A stretch of DNA of 64,000 nt. It comes from Cotesia glomerata (lineage: Eukaryota > Arthropoda > Insecta > Hymenoptera > Braconidae). Within the stretch, counting starts at the first letter, position 1. Every line of letters starts with the position of its first letter. This document shows, in pieces, positions 23,412 through 35,988 of the stretch. The notes under the pieces are model-generated. The model made no database searches. It was not told the DNA's origin and saw nothing but the letters and a program-made list of their open reading frames with translations. Position numbers and translations under genes: made by a program. The stretch is from assembly GCF_020080835.1 (NCBI RefSeq), contig NC_058166.1:5642001-5706000 (forward strand), given 5' to 3'.

Positions 23412-24089
23412 TCATTAGTTGACAAAATATAATGTAATTTCTTAATTATTGATATTTTCTAAGAAATCAGTTCATTCCGATGTTACACTCATCGAGACTT
23501 TTCATTAGAGTACCCCCATGAATTTTTCATTTTATTTATATTTTTGAAATATATAAAATAGAAAAGAATAAAAACTGGGAAAAATCAAAATGTTGAAAAA
23601 ATTCAAAATTCAACATTTTTCTGATCAGTAAGCAATTCACCATGTAAAAAAAACATATTTTGTAAATTATACATAAACCGATTTACAGATAGAATTCAAT
23701 AAATTTTACAAACTTTTCTATAAATTTTACAGAGTATTTTTTTTCGTGTGGATACGGAATATCCTTTTTATTTATTTGCATCCAATTATGTCCTTTTCCA
23801 TCGATACATTATCATGTGTATTAATATACAAAAAAATTAATATGTAAAAATTCTTACAGTTTTTATTTTTTTTGAAGCATTGCGTCTATAACATAGCACA
23901 TATTGCTGTAAAGTAGTGCTATGAACTATTTGGTCTATCGTTTACAAGTATGTTCTCGATTTCTTGATAGTTTAGAATTATCCAAACACATATGTTGTTT
24001 AGAATTGTGTACTGTTGTTCTTCTTAAGTAATTTAAATTTCTAACTCTAAACTTTTATTTGTTGTGAAAACTTTCATAAAAAAGGGTTG

Positions 24090-24200
24090 AAATAGTGGCT
24101 AGTATCTCCGCATTCTACGGTTCTAGGGAGTCGTTCTGACTATTATCGGCTGGACGTCCCGCCGCGCGCGTGTATGTGTGGAAATAAAATTTTGGCCACA
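24090..24200 (-). repeat. Diverged HINE-like remnant
   Basis: TTCTACGGTTCTAGGGAGTC, GACTATTATCGGCTGGACGTC and GAAATAAAATTTTGGCC match, in order, the left part of copy D at 38,950-39,060. The terminal hairpin and everything to the right are lost or unrecognisable. Confidence 0.4.
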
Positions 24201-24890
24201 TCAAATTTTCTGATGGGAATACAAGTTGAAGTTTCCCGAATATTATTAACTGTAACATTATAATCTCGACAAACAAAATTTCATTTATTAAATGTTGTAA
24301 CATCTTTTTTGTATAAAATATAGAACATAATTTTTTTTTCTTTTCAATGTCAAGTTTATAAAATGGTACGTTTCACAATATCAAAACAAGAAGTACGATA
24401 TCATGGACACGAAAATTAGTTTGAGTCTAATGTGGATAAATAAAAAAGAAATGTACCGACTCGCTCAGCAGCTTTTTTTCTACAGCTTCACTTGGTACTC
24501 GGCCACCTATATATTTTGCTCTGATGATTAAAATAATTTTATTTTAGCATCAAGTCTTTTCTTTCAAGTCACCCGGTACGCGTGTGACGCTGGTTTATAC
24601 CGGTTAGGCTTTGAAACCCACCAAACAGACCGGAAAATATGCACGCTGCATAATTTAACATAGGTACTCCCCACGTAACCGCGAACTATACACGGCTCTC
24701 TTTCATACTCTTCCTATTATAGTGCTCTTGCCAAATCACAAGTTTGCTGCACTCTATACGGATGAACGCAAAACATTCAGGCCATCCATTTATTTTGCCT
24801 CTCACTATATTAACATATTAATTTTTGTCTATAATATTTTTAAAATTTCAATATAACGCTTCCTAAAAAAACACTATTTTTTATGTTTGC
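24201..24890. other. Mixed DNA, no gene recognised
   Basis: AT-rich with a moderately GC-raised patch at 24,560-24,730. No coding frame supported. Confidence 0.3.
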
Positions 24891-26574
24891 ACAGAAAAAA
24901 AATTTACTTGAATCAAGTAAAGAATTTTGATCACTTTTATATTTTTGATTTAGGTAGAAAAATTCTTCAACTAATAAATTTTTGTTGATTTAAGTCAATT
25001 TTTCTTTGATTTAAGAATTTTTCGTCTTGATTCAAATTTTTTTTTCTAGAGTGTAAACCGTTATCAAAAAACTTATTTTCTTTTTATAAAATTGTATAAG
25101 ATTCTGTGGAAATACGCAATTTTTAAAAACCTCCACTCATTGGTCGATAAAAACCAATTCAGTTAAAAAGAAAAAATTTTGAATTAGAAAAATCGTTTTA
25201 ATGATATTCTTTGACGAATTGATATTGCTTTGACGAATGATCCGTGTAATAGAATTATCGATGAAGGGTTCAGTGATCAAGAACCAAAAAATTAAATTTT
25301 TTCATTAAATATTCATATAAAAAATTTTCTTTTTAATTTTCAATCAGCTTTCTGAGATCACAAATTTTTTTCTTAAGAATGAAATTTTAGATTTTTTCAT
25401 GAAATTTCATAGTAGAAATAGTGTTATAAAATTATTTTAAATGTTTTGCAATTTTATAAAATTTTATCAGGCTATTTTTAACAAAAATTTTTCCTACCAA
25501 ACTTTCGCTATATTTTTAATTAAACAATTAAATTATATAATATGCTTTCTCTTAAGCTTAAAAAATGAAAAGCGAATTTTTTAAATTATAAACCAGTCTT
25601 TCTAATCAGGAGATGGTTGATAAATAGATAAGAAAATGCTCGTCGTAAAAAATACAGACAAAGTAGTAAGTGAAAAAAAAGTCGGATTATTATGTTAAAA
25701 ATAAAAAAAAATTTTATTTGATAATTATTTTAAAAAGGAAAAGTTTGATTATCGATCGATTATTCATTTAATAAGAAGTACATTGAGGTGGGTCGTGGTT
25801 CCCGTAAAACACTCTACATACACGATATTTTCAGGCTGGACAGTAGACACATAAGTGTTTGGGCTGGCTGGAAGTCATTGAGAACATAAGAAGTTTAGGT
25901 CAGTCACCGCATATAAGCAGCTTCATGGTCGTTAAAAAAAGCTGATATTTTTTGTTGTTTTTCGCAAACGCAAACTTGATTATCTCTCAAAGTAGGGATC
26001 ATTGAAGCATAGATAAAATTTAAACATAAAAAACGATAATGTTTCTTCGGGATGTATTAACATAAGCTTTAAATTTCGATGCATTAATATGAAATGTATT
26101 TAAAACTAATTTGCAAAGCATGCCGTTTATATTTAACAGTAAAAGTGTACCGCGTCAATGACCTTAAGCGTATCACACTCGGGTAAGAGCCAAAAGTGCA
26201 TCGGCACAGCTAAACATATATCCACGTGCGTATCCATGATACAACTCAGACGATAACTATATGATAGTTGAAAACAAAACTTTCGAGGTCAATATCACTC
26301 GAAAATATATATCTATCATTTAGCTATTTTAATTCGCTCATGTTATTCAACTCTGCTTGTTGCGAGTATTTCATCACTTTTATTGTTTTTAAATTAATGT
26401 GTTCCACTCGTTGTTAAACAAGGAACGCAGTAATTAAATTCGAGAAATAAATAAACTTCATAATGAAATTTTCTTGAAGTTTCATTTTTCTAGCTAAGAA
26501 AATTTTCTTAGAAACAAATAATTTAGTCGTTTTAAAAAAATTTCTTGATTCAAGTAAACTTTTCTTTCTGTGTA
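24891..26574. mobile_element. TIR element with CACAGAAAAAAAATTTACTTGA ends
   Basis: Left end CACAGAAAAAAAATTTACTT then GAATCAAGTAA; right end TTTCTTGATTCAAGTAAACT then TTTCTTTCTGTGTA. The arms match over about 30 bases. The 1.6-kb interior holds no transposase; it may partly be captured host DNA or a later insertion, and the pairing of these two ends as one element is inferred. Confidence 0.45.
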
Positions 26575-28624
26575 CTGCTGCAAGAAATAATGAAATAAAA
26601 TCTTGATGTTTTTAACTATAAGCTCTATAAATATATTATGGGTATAAGTATATTCTATAGCTCAAAACTGAATACAGAAGATAATGACTATAGTAACCCT
26701 GGAGGAGAAAATTTTATATGAAATTGTACACAAGTTTTGACCTCATATAATTTTATATACTTATCAAGTTTAATAACAATAATATAAAATTTAATTGACG
26801 TGATACAATTTTGTTTTTAATAACAAAAATATTTTTTATCATTTATAAATTTAAAGATAATAAAAAAGTAACTTTAGTGATTTTTAACATAATTTAATTA
26901 TTTATTATTTTTAAATAGCTATTGATAAATCATTTAATTTATAAATTCTATTTTGATAAATAAATTTCAATGATAGTGTATTTAAATTTACTTTTTCAAT
27001 CTTTAAACTTTTCTCAATTTTTTATTTAAAAAAAAGCCTATGTTTTGATGCCTCTATTACATTTATCGATTGTCTGTCGCTATTCCGTTTGTAAATAAAT
27101 TCAATGGTGATGTGAAATTAGCAGTGGACTCTATTATAGATAATTTTATTGAGTTGCATAAATTTATTTAAAACGATATAAACGTATGTTATCATATATG
27201 TAAAATTATTCATAACAATATAAAAATTTTTTTACTAGAATGATATAATTTTTCAATAAAAATATTTTACAAATTAATTTTTTTTAAAATAAAATGTAAA
27301 TGATTTTTAATATTTATTGAAAATTACAATAGAAAATCAAAATGATTTATTCTCTTACAATGCTTCTTATAATAATATTTATGTTTATAAATTAATTTAT
27401 GCAAGCATCGATTCGCGAAATGAAGTTCACATAAAATCTCTTGTTACAGATTTGTAAACATTTTGTATAAATTTTGAGTGATTGAAAATAACAATCATTT
27501 ATTTTTATTAATATCTGAATAAATTTTTTAAAAAACAATATAAAATAAATCAAGTGTTAAATTAAAATTTTAATGAACAGAAATAAAAAAAAATTTTAAA
27601 AGTACATTTAATTTAATGACAGACTGTCTGAAAAAAAATTTTTGATTCGCCTGTACTCTACTCCCTGGCCAATTATTGTTACGCGGTCCGCAACGCACGT
27701 CGTTTTTGAGTGGGGAAGGTTAGGGGCCGGACGAAACCAGGGAAAGTATTGACGCGGAAGCACGAATTCATACACGCCGTTCTTGGCAAACTTAAACGGT
27801 CTATTTGGGGTAGGTTCTGGCAGTCGTCACGATCTACGTTTTTGATGTTAAAAAATATGTTTCTTATTAGTTATTACCATGACATTCATACGCGGAAATG
27901 ACAATAAAACATATGTGAAATTAAATTTTTTTTTCCGAAGATTCACTTCAGCTCGGTATATCTGATAATAAATATAAATTATTTTTAAAAATATTATACT
28001 TTGATGTAAGTAGTCAACCGAAACAGAACTATTAACTTATGACCATGAACAAATCAATAGACCGGTTGAAGATAGATATTATCCATAAAAACAATTCATA
28101 TTTTTGTTTATTTATCAAAAATGATGCTTTGAAAAAAAATTTAATATTTGAGTGTTTTAATGTAAATAATTTGGGAAGCTAAAAAAAATTATTTCAAAAA
28201 ATTTTATATTTTTTTTTCTGAAAGTTTATCCAAAATAAAGTAATAAAAAAAAAAATTTTAAGTGTCAATTTTATTTTTTAAAGTAATCATATTGATGGAA
28301 AAATGGAAACAATAATTATTGTTCCACTTAAGGATCATTTCTTTATAATTGAATTTTTTTATTATATTATTTCGATTGAAATTAAGATAACTTGGTAACC
28401 ATCCAGTTAAAATAAGGCCCTTGTGTATTATATATAATAAAAAAAAAAGTCGATTGTATTAAGTTGGATTTTTTTTATTTTACAAGGTCATTTTTCGCAA
28501 TTTTATTAAAATTAGTCGAATATATGTTTAAACAAATTAAAAAATTTATTTTTGACTACTTCAATAATATAAAACAATATTTAATTTTTCGATATTTTAT
28601 TGCCAAAAAATAGAACTTTATTCT
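26575..28624. other. AT-rich DNA, no gene recognised
   Basis: No gene supported. At 27,640-27,900 GC rises; it includes a 63-codon frame (27,710) starting MGKVRGRTKPGKVL, basic but with no recognisable family. Confidence 0.35.
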
Positions 28625-28692
28625 CACAGTAAAAAATTTTGCGTCATTCTTGTGTCAATGAAATTTTTTTGACGCTAAATTTTTTATAGTGC
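28625..28692. repeat. Short palindromic MITE, ACTGTG/TGACGC family
   Basis: CACAGTAAAAAATTTTGCGTC and GACGCTAAATTTTTTATAGTG face each other across about 25 bases. The same termini occur at 30,057-30,198 and 50,592-50,741. Confidence 0.65.
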
Positions 28693-30056
28693 TGATACAA
28701 TTATCAAAAATTCTTTTTATTCTTTTTATAAATGAGGTTGTTTTGTCGTAGATTGAAATGTCACGGGTCTTATATATTTAATGATATCGAATAGAGTAAT
28801 CCTGCAGCTTGGCTGTTGAATGAACATAATATAAAGAGCAATAAATAAATTAATATTATTAGCCGGATAATACAAGAGACTAGGTATAAAAATTGGTATC
28901 AATTTCGAATTAGTCATCATATCAGTAAATTCGCTTTCGAGCAACAACAGGTGTTGCATCGTTTCAGTGTTACATATATTATGTGTACTCGCTCCCTTTT
29001 TATTATCATATATTATATATTTATACTCACTTAAAGTTTTCTACTAAGACGTAACTATTGTTTGAAATTTATAATGTTACTTTTTTCAAAGTTTTAATTA
29101 ATAACTTAGAAAAGAGAAGAATAAAAATAAGTGTGTTATTTAACGTATATTGGAAGATTTTAGTGACTAAAGAAGGCATTCAATCGATTTACCATAGCGC
29201 TTCGGTCTCAAAGTATAGTTTCTGACATCTCCCAAACTCTACCGTCGCATTTCAATCACCTGGAACGTCGTTTCATGCAGCTGGTGCACGATACTATAGT
29301 GTGCAAAGTAAGCGAGAAGAGTTTCTATAGGCAAAGAAGATGTGAGCTCATAAATTATTAAATTATAAAATGAATAAAAAATAGATAATTTTTTTTTTTT
29401 ATTAAATATTATGGAAGAAAAAAAATAACTCTTTTAATAGATGAACATATTTTAATCTTACTATAATCAATATGTTGAATAAAACGAAATTAAAAAATAG
29501 TGATGAACTCTTTACTCATAGTTGTATAGAGTAAAATGTTTTATTGTATGGAATGTTGACTTATTTTAATTTTTAATTTATGTGTATTTTTATTTTAATC
29601 CAGCAAAACTTGAATTTAGCTACTTTTTGAATTACAAAAAAATTTTCAAAATTTTAGAAGCGCTCTATATCAGTTTTATTTAATTTACTGAAACTCACAA
29701 AATTAATATCTTTTGTATTTTCAGCACTTGACGAAAAAATTGGGTTTTTTTTTTATCGACAAAACTGAAATTTTTCAGCATCAATTATTTTGTCAGACAT
29801 GTTGAATAAATTGTTAAGATTAATTATCAGAATTAAATATTATTCTATCAAAAAAATTTTATTTCATTTTTTTAAAACCTTTTTTACCCCTCCCGAATTT
29901 ACTTTTACGAAATTTTTGGATATTCACTTTATTTTTTTCGATTAATCAAGTAATAAATTTTATTTTCAATTAATTTTTAAAGGTCAGATGTAAAAAAAAA
30001 ATTTTATAGTTAAAAATTAATTAATGACTTAAGTTTAAATATTTTCTAAACAAGTA
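28693..30056. other. AT-rich DNA, no gene recognised
   Basis: No protein-like frame. A patch of balanced composition at 29,165-29,345 may be unique host sequence. Confidence 0.35.
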
Positions 30057-30198
30057 CTGAGTAAAAAATTTAGCGTCAAAAAAATTGGAGTTAAATATTT
30101 AATATTTTTTTGTTTTAATTTAAGAGAAGTAATACAAAAAAGTGTTAAACATTTAACACAAAAAGTGTGACGCAATGACGCAAAATTTTTTATTGTGT
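30057..30198. repeat. MITE, ACTGTG/TGACGC family
   Basis: Left end ACTGAGTAAAAAATTTAGCGTC, right end GACGCAAAATTTTTTATTGTG. The interior carries TTAAACATTTAACAC-type inverted motifs, as in the 50.6-kb copy. Confidence 0.6.
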
Positions 30199-32534
30199 AA
30201 TTAATCAGTTTGAACAAAACAAAGGTTAAAACTGTACAGACTTATTTATTAATTAATTAATTTTTTTAATTAGCCTTTTATTGTATTTCTTCAATAATAA
30301 TTTTATTTTATTTTGAAAAATATAAACAAAAATGAGTTTATAAAATAATTAATAATTACAGCTGGTAATAATCGATAGAGTATCGAGTCAGTCGAATCTA
30401 AAGTAAACGAAAGAGGACGTATTGACTTGTAAGTCCGCACTCTTTATGATCGTTGCCCTTTCGTCTTATTCTTGTCAGTAGTGACTCTTTTTACTTTTCT
30501 TACCTTCTTCCAACATGCATCTGTAACCGTCCAATCACCGACTGACTTTGGTTTATGCTCTTTTTTCCAGATTTAAAAGTACTCAAACGGGTTTTCGAAA
30601 TTCCACCTACAGGAAATCGAACATCATCATTATTTTTTTCACCGTAATTTCATGTTAACTTTTCAAGTTTTTAATGAATAACGCATTCTCAGAATAGATA
30701 AATTATAATTTTCATTTTATTCACTAAATGAAAATAAATATATTATATTAAGAAGAAAAAACAAAATGAAAACAATACCAATACGAAAGTAACATCATTT
30801 TAAGCTGCAACATCGATCTGGCTTCGTATTTAGATAACTATAATCGGCTTATACTGACACTGTTGTGTCTGCAGCCTATTTTACGAATATTCCATTTATG
30901 GTCGCACGAAAACCCGACTGTTCAATTATTTAAAATCACTCGGCATGTAATCGTGTGCCAAATGTTTACCACTCTAATTGTCATTGAATTAAATACTAAT
31001 AAAACAATTTTTAACACCGTTCAAGTCACAGACGTTTCATCTACTATTCTTTCAGTTTATACTAATATATAAATCTGAAATTTTTAATCTTTATTCTACA
31101 TTTATAACTAATTAATTATAATTTCAATTGAGATAATTTTTTTTTTGATGTATAAAGAATATTCAGACTGAAACATCAGCTAACTTTTAAAAATTTTGAA
31201 TTATAAATTGTAATATCTAAAAATCGATATAATAATCATGATTAATAATTACATTGATTATATTCGAAAATAAGTTCAACTATTGAGTCATTAATAAAAT
31301 ATTTGACAACATGATAAAAAATCGTGTTTACATTACAGAAAATTTCACTAATCTACATTTATAAATTTTTCATTACGAGAATTGTAAACAAATTAAAAAA
31401 TGTGATTATGACAGAGTATAAATTTTTGATGACTTTTGTCACACGGCCGCGCTGATGCTAAAATACGGTGACCCCTCATAATTTCTCAGCCTTTAATATC
31501 TTGGTAAATATATCTCGGCAATCATATCTCAGACAATAATATCTCGTGTGTTTTGGCCTATTTTTGAGCATAAACACACCCAAAAACCATGTTGAAAGGA
31601 CGCAACATGATTACGGGCGTTTGTGTTGGCCTGTTTTCGAGCATAAAATCGGCACAAAAATTTAAAATTGGACCGAGACATGTCTCGAGATGTTATTTCT
31701 GAGATATAAAGAGGTGTAGCCCTAAAATACGACAGCAGTCGTGCGGAACCCTATTTTCAATATTAAATAAAAATGATTGTTTTTGAAACTATAATTTCGG
31801 GAGTCGAGACTTTTTTTCAGAAATTTCCTGCTCTTTAAGGACTTTTTTTCGATTTTTAATATCATCTATAGTTATCAAGTTATTTACGAAAAATTGAGAT
31901 TTTTAACTTTGTTTTTTGTTAATAACAAATTGAAATTTTTATCAAAAAAATAAAAAAACAATATCATTTTCAGAATTTAATTGTTGTTGATTGTTCATGT
32001 TTTTATCACAGTTTTTAAGATTTTTTTCAGAAAATTTACACAAGATTCTTACAAAAATTTCAGTTACTATGTAACATAATGATTACCACTATGCATAAAA
32101 ATAAGATCTATTCTTTTCTCTCCGTGTATAATCACATTGACATGTACAAAACAATATAAATAAATAAAAAAATGACGTTTATCGCGAAATTTGAATCTAT
32201 ATAGAACGACTTCAAAAATTTATCATAAAAAATTAAATATTGCTGAAATATTAATGGAAAACAAATGAACCATCGAAAAGGCTCAAATTCAAGTCAAGAC
32301 CTTTTTAATGATACGAAATTTAATTAAAAAAAAAAAACTTATTTTATCATATAAATACGCCAGAGACAAAATTTTCCGTATTCTCTTAATTATTAGATAA
32401 CTCTATTTAATTTTTACAGACTAATTTCCACAAATATGCTAATACCTTCTTTTCAAAATAATATAAACATGATTGTGTAATCTTAATTTAACTAATACTC
32501 CTGTAATTTTCACATGTAATATTGTGCTGTAAAG
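30199..32534. other. AT-rich DNA, no gene recognised
   Basis: No gene supported. GC-raised patches at 30,400-30,560 and 31,440-31,740; the second contains two direct CTAAAATACG repeats and several ATATCTC motifs flanking it and may be a worn MITE. Confidence 0.35.
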
Positions 32535-33174
32535 TAGGGTGGCGCAAAAAAAAACCGACTATATTTTTTTTTTAAGTCTCGAGTGAAAAAATGTTAGTTT
32601 TTGATGTTTTAAGAGCCCTCTCCAAAGGAAAGCTCAAAAAAAAATTTTTAAGAGGCCGCTCCAAATTTTTTTTAATTTCAAAAATCGTCAAAAAACGATT
32701 TTTTTTTTTTAAATTTTTTTTCTCGTTACGTAATTTAGAAGTAATTTTACTTCTAATATTATGTTTTCTAATATTGTGCTTGATTTTTAGATCATCTCGT
32801 GGTGTATTTTTATCGATTATTGTACTAAATTAAAAAAAATGGATGGAATTTTAATTTGAATATTAAAAGGTCGCTCGAAAAAATCTGAATTAATGCACTA
32901 ATAAATTAAAAAAAATTATGAGCGACCTTTCAAAATTTAAATTTTGAACTGAAAATTTCAGAAACTTATTTTTTTTTTGGTCTATAAAATTATACCGTGA
33001 TGAGAAAAAAAATTAAAAAAACAAATTCGATTTTTTAAGTTTAAAAAAATTTGGAGCGACCTCTTAAAATTTTTTTTTTGAACTGACCTTTAATGAGGGC
33101 TCTTAAAACATCAAAAACCAACATTTTTTCACACGAGACTCAAAAAACAATAGTCGATTTTTTGCACCACCCTA
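32535..33174. mobile_element. Palindromic MITE with TAGGGTGGYGCAAAAAA ends
   Basis: Arms of about 150 bp: TAGGGTGGCGCAAAAAAAAA...GTTTTTGATGTTTTAAGAG on the left, complement on the right ending TTTTTGCACCACCCTA. TA at both outer edges is consistent with a TA target-site duplication (Tc1/mariner-type). The centre repeats GGTCGCTC/GAGCGACC motifs, so nearly the whole 640 bp folds on itself. A related single end lies at 62,046. Confidence 0.8.
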
Positions 33175-34030
33175 CTGTACAGTGATAGAAAAAATAAATA
33201 ATCATTTTTTGAATTCTAGTTAAATAAATATGATTGGTGCGATTAGTGTGCATCTAACATTTTAAAGATCTCATATTTTGAAAAGTAAAAGGTTCTGTTC
33301 TTATATTGATAAAATAAAAACGATGCTTCTATAACATCTGTTCGAAACGTTACTAGCTAGAGTAATTATTTTAATAATGATGATGATGAGCATAAGAATA
33401 TATTCACTAGTGATATCTGGAGTCATTGCGTTATTGCTATCGATCTGAGGAATCTTTAAAAATATTTATGGAATAGATGCGCCGGATCGTTAAACATTTG
33501 GTCACCTTACGAGTTGTACTCTTTACTCTCTGAAAATAAGAGAGGGATAAAGAGTATCGCAGTACTTTTCAAGATGGGTTATTTAACGCGTTGGCTAGGT
33601 CAGTAACCCGGTGAGGGGGGCCTCACGATTGGCCATGTAACTGCGCTGTCACGAATTCCTTTATTGCTATTGGTTAAACCAGACCCTAGCCCTACACTAA
33701 CATGAGTTTTACCCGCGTCGTTGTATGTAGAGGCACGCATGTCGCGCACGTTTCCACGTACACGCGTACGTCACTTGGTAAGGCGCATTGACTGCGTGAG
33801 GAGTTTGCTTTTTTTACTCTTTCTGATACACATTCACATTCACACACATACACACACACTAACATAATTATAAGCTCCAAGGTAAGTTCCGAGCATTAGA
33901 GTATAACATATCTAAGATTTGATCGCGGGTCAAATCAGTAACAATATCCAAAAACTTGGCTACCAAAATGTAGTTCATTCTTTATTTCTTACGTTGTTTC
34001 AGCAGAACTATCTTAGGTTTATTTGATTAG
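33175..34030. other. Intergenic DNA with a GC-raised patch
   Basis: AT-rich to about 33,470, then mixed composition (33,470-33,800) with ACGCGTACGTC-type CpG-containing sequence and a short (AC) run at 33,838-33,860. No coding region supported. Possibly regulatory. Confidence 0.3.
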
Positions 34031-34567
34031 TACATTGAGAGAAAAAATTTCTTAAAAAAAATGGGCATTGCTGTGACAAGAAAGTAATTTGTTGAAAATT
34101 TTAAACAATTTTATTTCTCAGCTGAAGAAATAAAAATTTTTCTCACGGTAAGTTTTTTGATGAAAAAAAATTTTCTAGATTTGGGAAAAAACAATTTTGA
34201 ATGAAAATTCGCAAATTGTCTATCTAAAGTTGTTTTTTTTTTCCAAATCAAGTTAGAAAAATTTTTATTTTACCAGCAAAGAAATAAAATTGTTAAGTGT
34301 CATCAAGCTGTAGGAAAATTCATGTTGGACGGATGTTATTAATGATTGCTCAGAATATAAATAAACAACAGAATACTAAATAGAGCAACTTATTAGCAAC
34401 AAATTAAGCACCACAAATAAATGTTGTAGCTTCAATAATTAGTCAATGCATGATGGACGAGTCTATGCTAGCTTCATAAACCTAAATTGTTTAAAATTTT
34501 CAACAAATTAATTTCTTTTCACTACAATGCTCATTTTTTTTCAAAAGAAACTTTTTTTCTCAATGTA
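34031..34567. mobile_element. MITE with TACATTGAGARAAAAA ends, about 85-bp arms
   Basis: Left arm TACATTGAGAGAAAAAATTTC, then GGGCATTGCTGTGA and TTTGTTGAAAATTTTAAAC; the right arm mirrors these blocks in reverse order and closes ATTTTTTTT...TTTCTCAATGTA at 34,567. TA flanks both ends. Non-coding. Confidence 0.75.
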
Positions 34568-35623
34568 GACCCGAACAAAGTTGGAAGCTGCGGACTAATT
34601 TACTAATTTTAATTTTTTATCTTTAATATCAAAAGATAAAAAAAAAAAAAAGAACGGTTCTAATAAAAAAAAAATTTTTTAATTTTGAAAATACTTACCT
34701 ACCTTTCGATCATTTCTGCAGTAAAATTCAATACATTTTAAGGGCTTCACACATACGTTATACATTAATAGAGTTTCAGCCAGCCAAAATGAGAATATTC
34801 ACAACAACGTTGTTTTTTTTTTATCAACTATGAGCACATTTGTGTTTCGCGAATACACCCAATCAGTGGGAAAATTATGCATATTTATTGCTGCGCTCTA
34901 ACTTTAATTTTATCCATGAGATATTTTTTCATCACAATTTCTCGAGTATCTAAATGTTTCAATGAAGTTAAAATATGTCAGTTGAAATACAAAATGCATT
35001 TACTTCTACACTGAAAAAAAACTACTTGACTCAAGATATATTTTTGATCCAAGAAAACTATTTTGAAGAGAACCGGTTATCTTGATTCGGTAATTTTTGT
35101 CTTAAGACTCGTTTTGTTAGCTTAAGAGATTTGAAATCTTTGATCAATATATTCAACTTTTTCATAAAAAAACACAACTTTTCAAAACTAAGCAAACTAC
35201 TTTGATCAAAAGCAAAGTTCTTTATTCAAAATAGCAAAAAATTTATTTAAAAAAAACAAACGATTATTTTGCTTGGACTTCTAAACGTATATTAGACTTT
35301 TTTTGATGGGATGGAGAGCAGCAAAATTTCGACTGTTTTTAGTATTATTGAATCAGTAATATCTTGAATTAATATTAATGAGAAAGAAATTGTTCGGTGA
35401 CATATAGATGATGACCTATCTTGTTTGAAAATAGTAAAGTGCTTCATTGAATTCGTAAAATTCTTTAATTAAAAAGCTTTTTCTTTTTATTCAAGATTTT
35501 TATTTTCTTTTTTCTAGAATTAATAAAACTGAATATTTCGTTGTTATAATTGCGCATAAAATATAATTTCTGATTTCATATCAAAGATTTTTTTTATTTT
35601 CTATATCCCATGAAATTAATTTG
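34568..35623. other. AT-rich DNA, no gene recognised
   Basis: At about 35,011 the sequence ACACTGAAAAAAAACTACTTG followed by TTGATCCAAGAAAAC looks like one end of the CACAGAAA/CTTGA TIR family; the other end was not found. Confidence 0.35.
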
Positions 35624-35988
35624 ATAATTATTTACAAATGGGGTCAACCACATTTTGGGCAATAAATAGGTGAAAAATTAACATTTAAAAGCTTTTTTTT
35701 TTTTATTTTGCTTGTTTTTACGGCGTATTTTAGATAAAAAATGTCGTGAAAGGAAAAAATAAAGATTTAAATACCTTTTTTACCTTTAAAAGTTGAAAAA
35801 AAATTTGGCTTTCATGTTTTTAGATAAAATTTCTACTTTAACTTTTTTTGATGTTTTTAATATATTTTTTTTTTGAAAATTACATGAAAAAACGAACAAC
35901 TAATAAAAAAAAATTGATCAGTTTGATAAAAAAAAAACAAAAAATTTAACATGGCCCAGTATGGGTTGACTCCACTTGTAAATAATTA
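35624..35988. mobile_element. MITE with TAATTATTTACAARTGGRGTC ends
   Basis: Left TAATTATTTACAAATGGGGTC followed by AACCACATTTTGGGC; right GCCCAGTATGGGTT then GACTCCACTTGTAAATAATTA. Arms are about 38 bp with a few mismatches. The interior is A/T homopolymer-rich and non-coding. Confidence 0.75.

Larger units (their letters stand above)
22566..23530. mobile_element. TIR element with AATTCATGTGAGTACCC ends
   Basis: Inverted arms of about 60 bp: AATTCATGTGAGTACCCAA...CTCAATGAGTGTAATATCG on the left and its complement CGATGTTACACTCATCGAG...GTACCCCCATGAATT on the right. Between them sits the CCCAGAAA/CTTTCTGTG element. Non-coding. Confidence 0.5.
21870..23760 (+). mobile_element. 'CTGTAAA' family copy 2, carrying three nested elements
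   Basis: Same ordered blocks as 5,510-6,310 (AAATTTACAGATAAATT, CAAAAAGGTGATATAAATTA, TAATTACGATCAATTTTCAG, and on the far side AATTCACCATGTAAAAAAA and TTTTACAGAG). Between its left and right parts lie the elements at 22,566-23,530, 22,655-23,411 and 23,208-23,330, each inside the last. Confidence 0.55.

Noticed and set aside
27710..27901. 63-codon basic frame (MGKVRGRTKPGKVL...)
   Set aside because: Faint resemblance to a ribosomal-protein-like basic stretch, but the rest does not match anything I know and there is no exon structure.
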